A stretch of 64,000 nucleotides of DNA from Podocnemis expansa (Eukaryota; Chordata; Testudines; Podocnemididae). Below the pieces are notes generated by a model that did no database searches, was not told the origin of the DNA, and saw only the letters and a program-made list of their open reading frames with translations. The translations under genes were made by a program, and so were the position numbers. The stretch spans positions 22,977,870 to 23,041,869 of the forward strand of contig ML681971.1 in NCBI GenBank assembly GCA_007922195.1, read 5' to 3'. Shown one piece after another: positions 9,790-21,461 of this stretch (its first letter is position 1; each line of letters begins with the position of its first letter).

Positions 9790-12700
9790 TTCTTGACTGT
9801 CTTGTCTGTTCTTGTCTCTTCTTACTTTCCAAAATGCTTAACTCCTTACCTGAAGGCAGGAGAGTTGCTTTTGATCAATTTCACTTCAAGATTGCAAGAC
9901 TGTTTTCTCCTCATTTTGATTGAAATGTAACAACCCCACAGCACTATTCATCTATGCTGGCTTTTGAGAGCAAGTCATTTGGATTCAGGAGTCAAATGGA
10001 AGTTTCACACAATCAAAAAAAAAAAGCCCTGATAGCCAGTGTCTCTCTGATTCCATATGATATGAAATCTCAGGGAGGCAGATGTGCACTGGGATTGTAT
10101 GTATGAGCAACAACAAGCAAAACATGTCATCATAGGACAGGTATTCATACTTAAGTTTGAGGAATTGCTTATTTTCTCAAAGTTTGAATTATGTCGTTCG
10201 AGGTCTTATGATTTTATTAGAGAGGTGATTTCCCCAGTGTAAACATGTAAATCTTTTAAAGGCATGCTTTCAGAGAATTTACCTTTGTGTCACTGTCTAT
10301 AGGGGCTTCTTAAACCCATATCTCTGCATGTTTTGTTATAAAAATGGAAATATCTTGCATTACATTTGCTATTGATTAAGTCATAAGGAGCTGTTGCACT
10401 CAACAAACTTACTGGGAAGGGAACTTCAAATATAACAAACACAACAAAGGCCACCGCACCAGGTAGCAGGAGGCATACAATTAGGACTTTGATATAGATG
10501 CTTTGTCTTTGTCTTAGCCTGAGCAGCTTGTCTTCACCAACACCTGTGATCAGAAAGGGAGAAAAATAACAATCTCTGAAGCAGATGCATTACAGAAGAC
10601 AGTGTGTGCCCCACTGGTAGCTGGAGGATATCTTCATTTTTAGGATGATAATGTGGTGCATGAGGCCTGAGGGAACATTTCATGAGCACCTGGGGGTGGA
10701 TGTCTACAAGGCAATGGGATTATACTTATTTAGAAGAAAGTCTGTACGACACTTGTTAGAACTCCTGGTTCATGCTTGGCTGAGAGAGGGAAGCAAGAGC
10801 ATAACTTCCCATGAGAGAGAGAGTGTGCACATTTTGCTCATCAATGCAAATATGCAGCTTTTCAGAACAAAATGGGGAGGTGGATTTCATGAAAGCACCT
10901 GGCCAATGGGCGTGGGGCTGTGTCTGTGTGTGAAAAAGAGCAATATCTAAAAATTATCCTCTTTTCCCAACCTTACAGTTGCTGCTAATCTTGGTTTCTG
11001 AGCATCTCAGTGCTGACTATACAGAGTAATGTTTTTGATATATTACCTGAGCTGCTGCTCTGTTGGCGTGTAGCTGTGGTGTGCAATTGCTCTGCAAAAA
11101 TTTCAGGCTCAGACAGATTTGCATTAATAGTGCAATTTGATATTCCTTCCAGATACACTGTGAAATGAATGAGATGTTTAAAACCACTCTGTGATTGATT
11201 GATTGATTGATTTGTTATTTAAACCAACTGGGGGAACAAAAGCAACTCAAGACTAGGGTAAACCTAAGCACTGGTACAGTTGTTAACAACTAGTAGAACA
11301 TTAAGCAATTTGCAGCAGAGTACTGGAAACTTGCAGTGTTAATATGATAGTGAGGGAAATGTCTGTGCTGATGTTCCTTCATTTGAGAACTCCTGAAGTC
11401 CAAGGCTGTTTTTAAACTATTAGATAGTGCTTACTTCTACAGTCCCTGCAGTAACTAATTTCTTTGTAAAGTGCTTTAGGGTTACAAAGGCATCTCCAGG
11501 GACCATATTACAACACAGCAGAGTGCTGACATGATTAGAACACACTTGGATTTTGCAGTGCAGTTGTGTGTTTAGTATGCTTAAGTTTAGACCTTGCTGA
11601 ATTGTGCTACACCATTGGGCTTTCGCAGGGCTTTACTGGAATTTGGAGTCACAGTTAAAACATGATGTTATCCCATCTACGCTGTCATGTTAACTGTTCA
11701 GCCAAATTCCTGCTGTAGCTTAAACTGGGTCGAGGTATTCTTGCATACGAGACTGATCCTGTAAATGGGTGCCCATGAAGAATATTATTCACACAAATAG
11801 TTGACAATTTGTTGGTGCAGAGGTACCAAATAGTTTAGATGGAGGGGTCAAGCCTTGAGATGGTACATGAAACAAATATACCTTCTGCCTGTTGTTAGTG
11901 ACTCAGGGAGGGAGGCTGAAAGCTCTTACAGCACTATTTGAAGACATAAGGACATAAACAATGGTCTCGCTAAAATATAAGTGAGAGCAAAACTACTCCT
12001 GTATATTGCCTCTGTGGTCAGCCTGTTTGTGAGTGAATTCAGGAAGTTCTTGAGATGCCTTGGCATAGGTGGTGATATGGCAGTCCAAATTCTACTATTT
12101 TCTCATTCATTTTTAAAAAGCTTTTAATAAGTAACATTTTCAGAGCAGTACCAAAACATGAACAGGTGATAAAAATGACTTGTCTGAGTCCCTTGTATAC
12201 CTTTTGGTTTTGTTAGAATTCTTGAACTGTGCAAAGAGTTAAAAGCAGACCACTTACCTTTTGGGCTGAGGTTGTAGCACACAAACAGTAAACTAAATAA
12301 CAATATTGTATTCATAATGTTGACAGGAATCAGTATTTGCGATCATGAAATCCTTTTCACTGTTACTGCTTTCATTCATGAATCCTGTGTGGTTGTATTG
12401 GTTTGTAAAGCTCCCAAACTAGCACTGTAACTGCACCGATTTCTGTTTAAAACTCTCTAAGCTTGAATATTAATTATTAAAAGGGGTGTTTAACATGAGA
12501 CGCAGTTTGATCAGTTTCCAGATTGCTAATTGCTGTGATCCAGTTTAATAGAGATGCATGGTTTGCTTAGCGCTTGACATGAGTAATCCCCTAGTGCATA
12601 GGGTTTGAATGAGGCTGGTAATTGCCGAATAGGACCTTTGCCACATCAGCCTGAGTTTTACTGTCGTAAACAAGGGCTTAGCTACCTGTGTAGGCTAAGA

Positions 12701-14684
12701 GGAAATCTTTTACCTGCCAGATACATGCTAGATATAGACCCTATTCTGTTTAGGTTCTTGTAATGTGCTCTATCACCATGGTATCCACGCACCTTCTAGA
12801 GTGTGGAGATTAACCAAAAAGAACTAATGTATTGGGCTCAGCAGGTATCACAGGATTAAACTGATGTTGGCTAAAATTTGGTCCCAAAAACTGAGATTTT
12901 GTTTATTTAAAAAAAAAAAAAGCAAAAGCTTTTGCCAGCTGGCCCTCCTTTTTAATACTTGTAGGGCTATGTTATGATGAGTGCTGCAGAAATGTCCCAT
13001 TAGGCCAGTGTTCGGGGTAAAAGCTTAATGTCTCAAGAAAGAAGGTCCTAGGTTATTTAAGGTCTTGGTATTGATCCCCAAAAGCCTGAAACTCTCTGCA
13101 CAAAACCACATTCAGCCAGTGCGGCTTATGAAACAGCAATGCAATGTGCTCACAGAGGGATTAACAAGAAGGCTACCGTATTCTAGCCTAGCTTTAGTTT
13201 CTGGATGGCTTTGAGGAGAAGCCCCAAACAAAGTAAAGTGTAGTAATTTAGGTTAAATATGGCAAAGCTATGAATTGGGGTTGATATAGTTGGCATCAGA
13301 AGGGACAAGTTTCACTTTCTTAGCCAAATGTAACAGGAAAGAAACAGTGTTTTGATTACCACGGGAAGCTGTCCATCTGGCAATAGCTGGGGAATCTAGC
13401 CAGATTGGAGGCTGCTTTCATCAGTAAACTAGGTGAGGCTGAGCATGCTAACAAAGCTCGTGTTAGTAAGAGAAAATTTCAGTTTCAGACAAAAGGTGGC
13501 GGTGGAGATAATGTTTTCGGCTAAGACTTCTTTTCAAAGACTGATCCGTGTCCTGTTCAGTTTTTAAAAATGTTTTAAATCTGAAGGATAGTTTTTTTTT
13601 AATGAATGCAAGATTTAATCCTTACTTTTCAAATGACTTGTGTTTTAGTGACCTGAGCTGGCTTTGCTGTAACAATTGGTAAGTTTGGAAGGCCTATGTT
13701 TTAAGGTAGTGGGAAAAACTTGGGTGTACATCAAAAACAGTAATAATTAAGACTTTGTTCTTGTAGCCTATGGTTCATGCATCGATTTCAGTGCTTTATA
13801 AAGGAGGTTAGCATCCATACAAGAGTGTTTTAAGGTTGAGTGAGGAATTGTTTTTAAAATTTGTGATGTATGTTGGGAAGGAACAATTTAATAAATATGG
13901 GTAAAATACATCTGCGCTCCAGTTTATTAAAGCTGCATTTTCATGTTAGGCATGTTTTAAATGGGCTACTCTCTCAGTATAAAAACCATTAAAAGTTCCA
14001 AATCCCTCCCTGTTGCTAGTAAAACCTGCAGTAATTATGTTTAAAATATATTTTCAAAATCTGTTTCAATTGACAAATTTACTTCTTCCTGTGCTACAGT
14101 GGCTAGTGATACTCCAGTGCAATGAGATATTGAAGTGAAAACAGCTCTGTGTGGACTAAGTATTACTATGTCCAGACATTTTTGCATTGATTAGTGACAC
14201 TCTTTGCCTGACAGCAATCCAGCAAAGGAAATGCTGAAATAAACACACTAGTTCTATTTTTAAAAAGATGAATAGAATTCTTTTAAAATAAAAACAAATC
14301 TTAAGCCTCAACATGTGTTCTTTTATTGTGTAAGTTCTTAAAGTGACAAATACATTGTATAACAGAGTAATCTGACGATTATATTACTGCATGATGTTTC
14401 TCTAAACAAAAAAAGTGAACTCTGTTTTGAGGTTTACACAGCAAACTTTACAAATAAATAAGTTATTTTAATCATTTTACTTTATGGATTATATAATTAT
14501 TTTATTTACATTATATATTATAATTCTCATTTTTGGTTATTTTAGTAACTATTTAATCTTACTATTATTAACTATTTAAATAAATAGTTATTAAGATGTC
14601 AGACCTCTTTAAAAATAAAATAATATAAAATTATTTTCTTTTTTTACTTACCTGCCTGGACTTGAATTCTGTGTTGTCTGCCAG
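9790..14684. other. Largely repeat-free non-coding stretch
   Basis: Nearly 5 kb with no transposon I can name. Minor items: a TGAT repeat at about 11194-11210, an A-run at about 12909-12921, and very AT-rich DNA at 14440-14640. Open frames (10645-10950, 12124-12315) have no recognisable domain. Compared with the rest of the window this block is strikingly clean. Confidence 0.45.
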
Positions 14685-14774
14685 AATAGATGGAATCACT
14701 AACACGTCAGACCACATGTGCTCCTGTGACAAGGATGATGTCAGCTGCTGTGGGAGAGACTTGGATTATTTTAG
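14685..14774 (+). CDS. Candidate internal exon of an unidentified Cys-rich protein
   Basis: A pyrimidine-rich acceptor (ttctgtgttgtctgccag) precedes 14685 and a GTAATA donor follows 14774. The 90-nt interval is open in one frame that enters with one base of a split codon and leaves with two, so the exon would be length-neutral. The peptide has five Cys, including the run MCSCDKDDVSCCGRDLDYF, and a possible N-glycosylation site NTS, which would suit an extracellular domain. I do not recognise the family. Chance is possible, because 87 nt without a stop is not rare and there are no neighbouring exons in view. Confidence 0.3.
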
Positions 14775-15486
14775 GTAATAAAATTTACTTTTCAAAATGT
14801 TTTTGCTTGCACTTTTAAGGCTATATGTTTTTTAAAGAAGAATGCACTGATTGCTTTTTTCCATGTGCATAGTAAATACAAGGCATATACTTACAAGTCT
14901 TATCAGAACAAGTCTGTCATGAAGAGTGATACTCAGCGTAAAAAATTCTGACCTTGATAAACAGAGGATCAAAGAGAAAAATGGATACTAGCTCCTTTCC
15001 ATAACTGGGGATGCAAATGACTTAAGGTGCAATTGTACTTAAAGATGGTCAGAAATGAAAACCTCCAACTGGAACACTCAGTGAATTATTGAGGTTGTCT
15101 CAGAATTTTGTGCGTTGTGAGTCATGCGTGTGCCTGATAATATTAGAGGCTTATCTGATGCTTTTGTGGATCTGTTATAAAATGGGTTATGATTTTCCAG
15201 GTTGCATTTCTAACAAGTTCATAATGGCCATATCTTCCTTACCTCTCCAGCCTAAAACAGTGTGAAATGTATGGCTCAATCCTGCTTCCAGTTTAATAGT
15301 GGCAAAGCTCATCATTCTCATGGGTACAATGTTGGGATCATAGTGGCTAGTTACAATTGATAGGATGTTGCTGTTCCTTCCAGCTCAGTGGTCCGTTCCT
15401 TCTAAATTGACTACAGTTCTCCCAAATTGTATCTAATGTTGCACAGTATTCTGCTCCTGCTCCAGGGTTTTATTTTATAAATTCAA

Positions 15487-15645
15487 ACAAACAGTATTTT
15501 TGGTGAGTCACCTGACCTCTATAAGCCTCATTTTCCTCATCTGTAAAATAGCATATTAAAAGTGATCCTTCTTTGTGCAATGCTTTGAGAACCATAAATT
15601 AAGAGATTATGTAAATGTTAAGTATTATAATTAGTACAATTCTGC
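15487..15645 (+). mobile_element. MIR-like CORE-SINE
   Basis: Good match to the MIR 3' half in order: gagtcacctgacctctataagcctcattttcctcatctgtaaaatagc, then the tail gtgcaatgctttgagaaccat and gtaaatgttaagtattataat. Diverged but unmistakable. The remaining DNA from 14775 to 16598 shows nothing else. Confidence 0.8.
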
Positions 15646-16620
15646 TTCTAAGCCACTGAGTTTGGGGCTTGGCCAAGGTTGACATTACTGTGTCAGCAAC
15701 ATTTTCCCAGCCTGCATGTTACTGTGAAACCCCCATTTGATTATTTTCCTCTTGTTTAATTTACACGTTTCTTCCCTCTTCTGCCACAGGATAGAAGAGT
15801 TACTATGGGGTTTAATTAAGAATGTGTGGCAATCACCCTTCCAGCAGCACTGAAATAGCGTTCAGCAGTTGAATGGATAAAATGGGCACAACAGACACAA
15901 TGCAGATTTTAGCATGACCAAAGGGCTCAGTACATCAGAGACTGACCAACCATCTGTTATCTCTGGTTTGTTTTTCCTTTAATTTGGAAATAAACCTGGT
16001 AGGTTAAGCAATTTACCAACTTGTCTATTATCTCTAAGGCCCCAAGGGCCCTTTGCATGACTAATGGAACCTGATTGATTCAAGTTTTGTATGTAGTTAT
16101 TAGTAGTGATTTTTAGTATACAATCATATGGGGTGCAAAGTGCACTTAACTTTTCCTTGCCTCAGTGTGAGTTGGGAGTGCTCAGTATCTCAGAAGATTA
16201 AGCTGTTGCATCCTAAATTTTTTGCACTGTTCTCTTTCCCTGATCTATCTGAAAACATAAATCTTCATATGGAGCAGAAGTCTTTTAAAAGTAGAATAAA
16301 CTGCAAATGTCAACTTGAGTCGAGTTTCCCAAATTCATATTTACTCTCAATAAAGGTGAACATGTTGTCACCACGCTCTAATGATTATTAACAAAGTTAC
16401 AGGCTCCAAACAGGAATTTCCAGATACGTGCTCGGTGTTTGCTGTTTGTGTGTACAGTGTCCTTGGAGTAACAGCTAAAAAGGCACATGAAATTTGCCCA
16501 AGCTCCCAACATTGGCTTCTCCTAGAATACCATGTCAAGGTGTTTGTTGTACGTTATTTCCTTGGTGTTCAATGGCTAGCATCAGGATGCTTAAACTGAC
16601 ACTTCTTTGAGTGCTGCTCA

Positions 16621-17121
16621 CAGGGGCGTCGCTGGCACTGGACATGCTGGGGCACGCGCCCCGAATGCCAGCGCCAGTGCCCTGGATCTCCAGCCCAATT
16701 GGGCTGGAGATCCGGGGCCCAGTGGCTGCGGCGGCTGCATCCCCGACCAGGTATCCGGGGCCACGCTGCCCGTGGCCACAGTGGCCCTGTCCCTGGCCGG
16801 GGATCCGGGGCCTGGCTGCCTGCGGCTACGGCGGCCCCGTCCCCTGCCAGGGATGTGGGGCCTCGCAGGCCGCAGCAGCCCCATCCCTTGCCAGGGATCT
16901 GGGGCCTGGCAGGCCGCGGTGGCAGCGGCCCCCTCCCCTGCGCTGGGGATCCGGGACCTGGCAGGCCGCAGCTGCGGTGGCCCCCTCCCCTGCTGGGGAT
17001 GCGGGGCCTGGCCCTGTCCCCAGCCTGGGGCGGGGCCTGTAGGCTGGGGGTGGGGCCTGTGGGGCAGGGGCAGGTCCTGGGCCCATACCCTGGGTCTCTC
17101 CTGCAGCCAGAGATGCCCCTG
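16621..17121. mobile_element. hAT-like element with internal ~50-bp minisatellite
   Basis: Starts CAGGGGCGTCGCTGGC and ends AGAGATGCCCCTG. The 8-bp duplication gctgctca at 16613-16620 and 17122-17129 is perfect and lies inside the left repeat of DIRS element 1. The body is GC-rich and made mostly of a repeat with a period near 50 bp built on ggggatccggggcctggcaggccgc. It is related, in opposite orientation, to 60206-60844. Long frames in all phases are caused by the repeat and are not genes. Confidence 0.92.
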
Positions 17122-17300
17122 GCTGCTCACATCATTCAGTTTTAGGTGTCTATGTGCTGCAGCCCATGATTGGTCAGAAACTTTTTAGCCCTAGCCTGTC
17201 AGAGCAGGGTCGGTGGCCAATGCCCCTTCTGGCCATTCCCACGGCTATCTATACGGCCCCGACCCTGACCCTCCTCAGTTCCTTCTTCTGCCCTCAGTGA
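17122..17300 (+). repeat. DIRS element 1 left inverted terminal repeat (main part)
   Basis: Continues the terminus begun at 16600-16620. Its reverse complement appears at 21462-21667: the blocks ttaggtgtctatgtgctgc, gattggtcagaaactttt, agccctagcctgtcag and ccctgaccctcctcag are all matched there. The segment contains a TATA-like run (tatctatac near 17257), in the position where the other copies also have a TATA-like run. Confidence 0.85.
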
Positions 17301-17475
17301 CGATTTTGGAACAGCCTGCTCCTTGCGATATTGGAAGTTCCTGTCTATTTCTCTGTTTATGAGCTGTCCGATCTCATTCAAAGACCTTTTTGTGGACATA
17401 GTCCCGCCACAACCCGGTGCTCACACTAAGTCTCAACAACTGGAGCTGGAACACTGCTCCCAACCACTGTCCACC

Positions 17476-18620
17476 ATGCTGGGGTTCAAACCCTGTGCAA
17501 ATTGCGGCAAGGCCTTCCCGAAGGATGATCCCCACGAGAAGTGCCTAAAATGGCTGGGTGAATCCCACTAGGCAAACCAATGCTCTGTCTGTCGGTCCTT
17601 TAAACCAAGAACCCTAAAGGACAGAGAGCAGAGGTGCTGTGCGTTGGCCCTGTAGCAAGTATGGCAGCCTGCCCCTGGAACACTGGGGACTTCCGTTGAA
17701 CCACCAGCACTGCATGCCAGATTGGACCAGAGCCCTCTTGGCACCGCTCTCTCCAGGCCTCCGAGGAGGAGACTCCATGAGGCACTCATCCCCGAGCCCA
17801 GGCTCACAATTACCCTCATCCCCAGCCAAGGCCATGAACCCCCAACTGAGGTCATACATGGAGGACCCTAGGGCCCACTATGACCTACTCCACTGGGTGA
17901 CGGTACACATCGGCGTAGAAGTTGAGCCCATTGAAGGGGACAAGACCTGCTCTTTGATCTGGGGTTTGCAGCCTCCCCTGCTGCAATTTTGGTGCCTTTG
18001 CACTGGAGTGTTCATGATCTCACCAGAGCCTGCTGGCAGACCCCAGCCAAGACTCTGCCGGTCTCTGAAGAACCAGCCACAAATATCAGGCCCCCTGAGA
18101 GAGCTTCCCATTCCTAGTAAATAACCTGGGACCAGGCCTCCAGGTGGTAGAGGCCATTTATGGATGGGAGGGACAAAATCGACCAGACACCTTTCCAAGG
18201 TCTCGGGAGGCTAGAAGGCACGACCTCATGTGGCGGAATGCATATTCAACCTCCACCCTCCAGCTCCATATAGCAAACCACCAGGCTGTGGTGGGTAGAT
18301 GCTCCCTGGACCTGTGGGAGGCTATGAGGCGATTCCATAACCTCCTCCCCCAGGAACACCTGGAAGACTATGACTCTGTCATAGAGGAGGGGATGCTGAC
18401 CTCCCACGATGCCCTCATGGTGGTCTGGGACACTTCGGACACGGCAAGCTGGGGGATCGCTTCCGCAGTGGTCATGCAACGTGCAGCATGGCTACATGGC
18501 ACAGGCCTGCCCCCCAAGACCAGCAGCAGGATATCCAGGATCTCCCTGTCAAGGGCTGGTCACTTCATGGGGCCACTGGCACTTTGCTGCACAGCACAAG
18601 GGATCCTAGAACAGCCCTTA
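17476..18620 (+). pseudogene. DIRS element 1 gag, decayed
   Basis: The start ATG at 17476 (context ccaccATG) opens a frame beginning MLGFKPCANCGKAFPKDDPH with the family's metal-binding pattern C-x2-C-x11-H-x3-C; the second CxxC of this motif is damaged (C then W). An in-frame stop after LGESH and later frameshifts break the gene. Later segments keep gag landmarks: IANHQAVVGRCSLDLWEAM near 18265-18325 and EHLEDYDSVIEEGMLTSHDA near 18350-18415. Gag of DIRS elements is thought to package the RNA; this copy cannot make full-length protein. Confidence 0.8.
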
Positions 18621-19621
18621 GATTTCTGGGTATGCTTACCCCGCAGCTGCCCAGTTGACCCCCCCTGCCCTCATCAGGGATCCCCTTTGCAGGGCGAGAC
18701 TGGGGAGCACCCCACATGGTGTTCTAGAACCCCAAACCTTCTGGCCACTAGAGTGGGGGGGGGATTTCCTCCCTCCCATACACCTGTACTTATACCCGCA
18801 CACCCGGGTTCTTTCACTTCCGCCAACTCAGGACCGGTTCCCAGGGACCGGCTCCCCTTCAAACTGCCCCCTCACTCTCAGCCTTGGGACCCCCATATTT
18901 CCTGGATTTTCTCCTTACCCTTGTTGGGATAGCATCCTAGGAGTTTTCAATGCTTAACACAGCATTCATTCTACTCTCACACACACTTACTCCAGGACCC
19001 TGGGGGGGGCACCCCCATAGGGATGGAGTGAAGGAGGGGGCTCACCACTACTCTCCCTAAACCTCTTATGACGGGCTCAGGGATCCTCCCAGACAACAGG
19101 CCAACTGGGATATATGACAGGTCGGTGCCCTGCTTTTTTCCCCTCAACCACTTAACTGCCTCAATTGCAGTGGTAGGATTAGATGCGCCACCCATGCACC
19201 AACCTGAAGTAAACATGTGCCCATAAAGGCCCCACTTTAGCGGGATTGTGGGAAAATAGCCTCATCACCTCATCCATGAGGTTGTTGTCCATCAAGCAAC
19301 TTTAGGGGGGGAGGGAAGGAACAGGGAGCAGTCAGGCTACCTCCCCCACCAGTTCACCACACCCCTACAGTCCCCATTAACCTTGGGGGCTTTGCATGTT
19401 CCCTCTAAGCCCAGGAAAGGGGAATGCCTTCCCCTTCTTCCCCCTCTTCTCCCTAGGGCTGTCCATCCTCCCATCAGGAACGGTATAACCTACAGTAGGC
19501 TTGCCCTCCACACGCCAGCAGCTGCTCCCTACGGGACACGTCACCCTTGCTGTGTCAGTTACTGGATGGGGATGTCGTGTCCCCCCCCCGCTTCCTGGCA
19601 ACCTGACTGCCTTCTACCGGC

Positions 19622-19784
19622 CAATGTTCCCTCTAAGCTGATGATAAAGCTGAGCAATTTATGGATGCAGCTGACCCTACCCAGTCCCTGTCCCAGGACT
19701 GGGCCCCTGAGCCACTGCCCATCAGTTCCCCAAGTGCATCCATAATTTGCTCAGTTGCATCACCAGCTTAGAGAGGGAACATTG
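19622..19784. mobile_element. hAT-like MITE (CAATGTTCCC family)
   Basis: CAATGTTCCCTCTAAGCTG on the left and AGCTTAGAGAGGGAACATTG on the right, 163 bp. No 8-bp duplication is apparent (ctaccggc against tatagatg), so one end may be an internal remnant of a larger element. It lies within the non-coding body of DIRS element 1 and directly beside a hAT transposase fragment. Confidence 0.55.
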
Positions 19785-19901
19785 TATAGATGTTTTTTTT
19801 GTTCAAACTGTAGTAAATTAATAAAACCACAGTATTTCAGTTTAACATTTTTATTAAACAAATATGAAACAATGATGCTGCCTATCAAGCCTCCTCTACC
19901 A

Positions 19902-20132
19902 TCATCTACACCTCAGTTTTTGACACCTGTCTTTGTCACGTTTCCAGAATGCATATACAGAGTCGAGGTCAACCTTGAATCCAGCACTTAGATATGACTT
20001 GATGTGCATTAGCATGTCTAGATGACAAACATCCAACCTGTTACGAGGCACTGTCTTAATATTATTCAGTAGACTGAAGCCTCGTTCAGCATCTGCACTA
20101 GCCGCTTGAAATATACCACATATATCAACCAA
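19902..20132 (-). pseudogene. hAT transposase C-terminal (dimerisation) fragment
   Basis: A 76-codon minus-strand frame holds the run SADAERGFSLLNNIKTVPRN followed by RLDVCHLDMLMHIKSYL, the pattern of the hAT family C-terminal dimerisation domain (E-R-x-FS-x2-N-x-IK-T-x-x-RNRL). The catalytic D/D/E core and the BED finger are missing; what follows towards 20200 does not continue the domain. It lies inside DIRS element 1, next to the MITE at 19622-19784, whose termini may belong to the same hAT family. I infer it is the 3' stump of an autonomous hAT inserted into the retroelement. Confidence 0.75.
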
Positions 20133-21363
20133 CTGGGCCAGGAATGGGAACTTATCTTCTGTCAGTGTACAGGGTCTTTCCAGCCTGCAGGACTGGCCTG
20201 AGGCCCTTAGCTGGCCAAAGCTTAGTTACCCGGGAATAGCACCCCCCGGGGTCCCCCTCACCCTCCACACCTATGGGGGAAGGTTCCCTCTGCCTTCCCT
20301 CCGTAATTCTAACCTGAGTTTACATGATTCTCCCTTGGTTTTCCTATAGCGGACCACCCCCTTTTACAATTCCTGCTTCTTTCCCCTGAGAAGCTAGAGT
20401 AATTTTGGAATCAGGTTGGAGTCCCCTCAGATGTGACCTTCACCTGGAAGTGGATGGTCTGTAGGGAAACTGATCCCCTAGAGATGGGGGCCCTGCTGAA
20501 TGTCCCCCCTCCACCCTCTTCCCCTGATTAGGGCAGAGATGTGTTCCTGTGTATGGAGTGTAAGGGGCTCCTGTAAACTCTGTCCCCTGGATTGGGGAGA
20601 GTTTGTTTTTCACATTTTATGCACAGCCCCTGGTAATTGTACAGCTTTTCTCATGAGTCTAACACCATGTTGAACTTGATGTTTTGATCTCCCCTTTTAT
20701 TAACCAATTGTCAAGGCAAGGGGTGATCCTTATGTGCTGCCTCCACAGATATGCTGCTACATGGTTGGGTTCCACAGAGTTTTCTTCCCAGTGAATACCT
20801 ATAGGTCGAGAGTTGGGACCCCTCTACTTGGAACCCACTCGTCTTCTCCCTTGGTTGTCTCCCAGTCTGTTCTGTCCTCACTGGACTTGGACAGCCAAAA
20901 CCCTCATCTCCTGGGTGGGTCCAGCCAGGATCTCGATCTCAGTGAACCGGGTCGGATCATCACATGCAGAGGTGACTACCCCACACATTACCCTTAGAGT
21001 GGCTGTACTTCTTTGGGATATGACAACCATTTGACAGGTTTCAGGTTAATGGAACGTTGATGCTGTCAACGTCTTCCTGGGTTAATCAGCTAATGATCAA
21101 CAATAAGGGCCTCCATATCGGGCTAAGGTCACTCTCCTATTAGAGCCTTAAAGTCCTCCAATAGAGAGGCAGATAACCTCTTCGGCAACCCACATGCGGG
21201 TCTTGCCCCAGACAAATCCACGGACAGGTAACATGCTCATCAGTGGAGCTCTGATGACCCACCACTCTGTTGCCCAACCATGGTCTGAGGATGCTGTTTT
21301 GAATACAGCCATGCTGATGGTGGGAAACAAACTCTGCCCACCATCCAAAGTAGGGCTAGTAGT

Positions 21364-21461
21364 CACCTAGAACTGAATGATGTGAGCAGCGCTTGAAGAA
21401 GAAAGGTGGGTTACTCACCTGTAACCATCCTTCTTTGAGATGGGCTGCTCACATACATTCA
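21364..21461 (+). repeat. DIRS element 1 internal complementary region
   Basis: Two parts in a row. The first (21364-21403) is the reverse complement of the start of the left inverted repeat (cacctagaactgaatgatgt then gagcagcgcttgaagaagaa). The second (21404-21461, starting ggtgggttactcacctgtaacc) is the reverse complement of the outer end of the right repeat at 22426-22461. In DIRS-1 such a region is proposed to splint the two ends during circle formation. Confidence 0.85.

Noticed and set aside
16607..17188. 193-codon frame and overlapping frames on both strands
   Set aside because: Same minisatellite artefact in the related hAT copy; its limits do not respect the element's exact boundaries.
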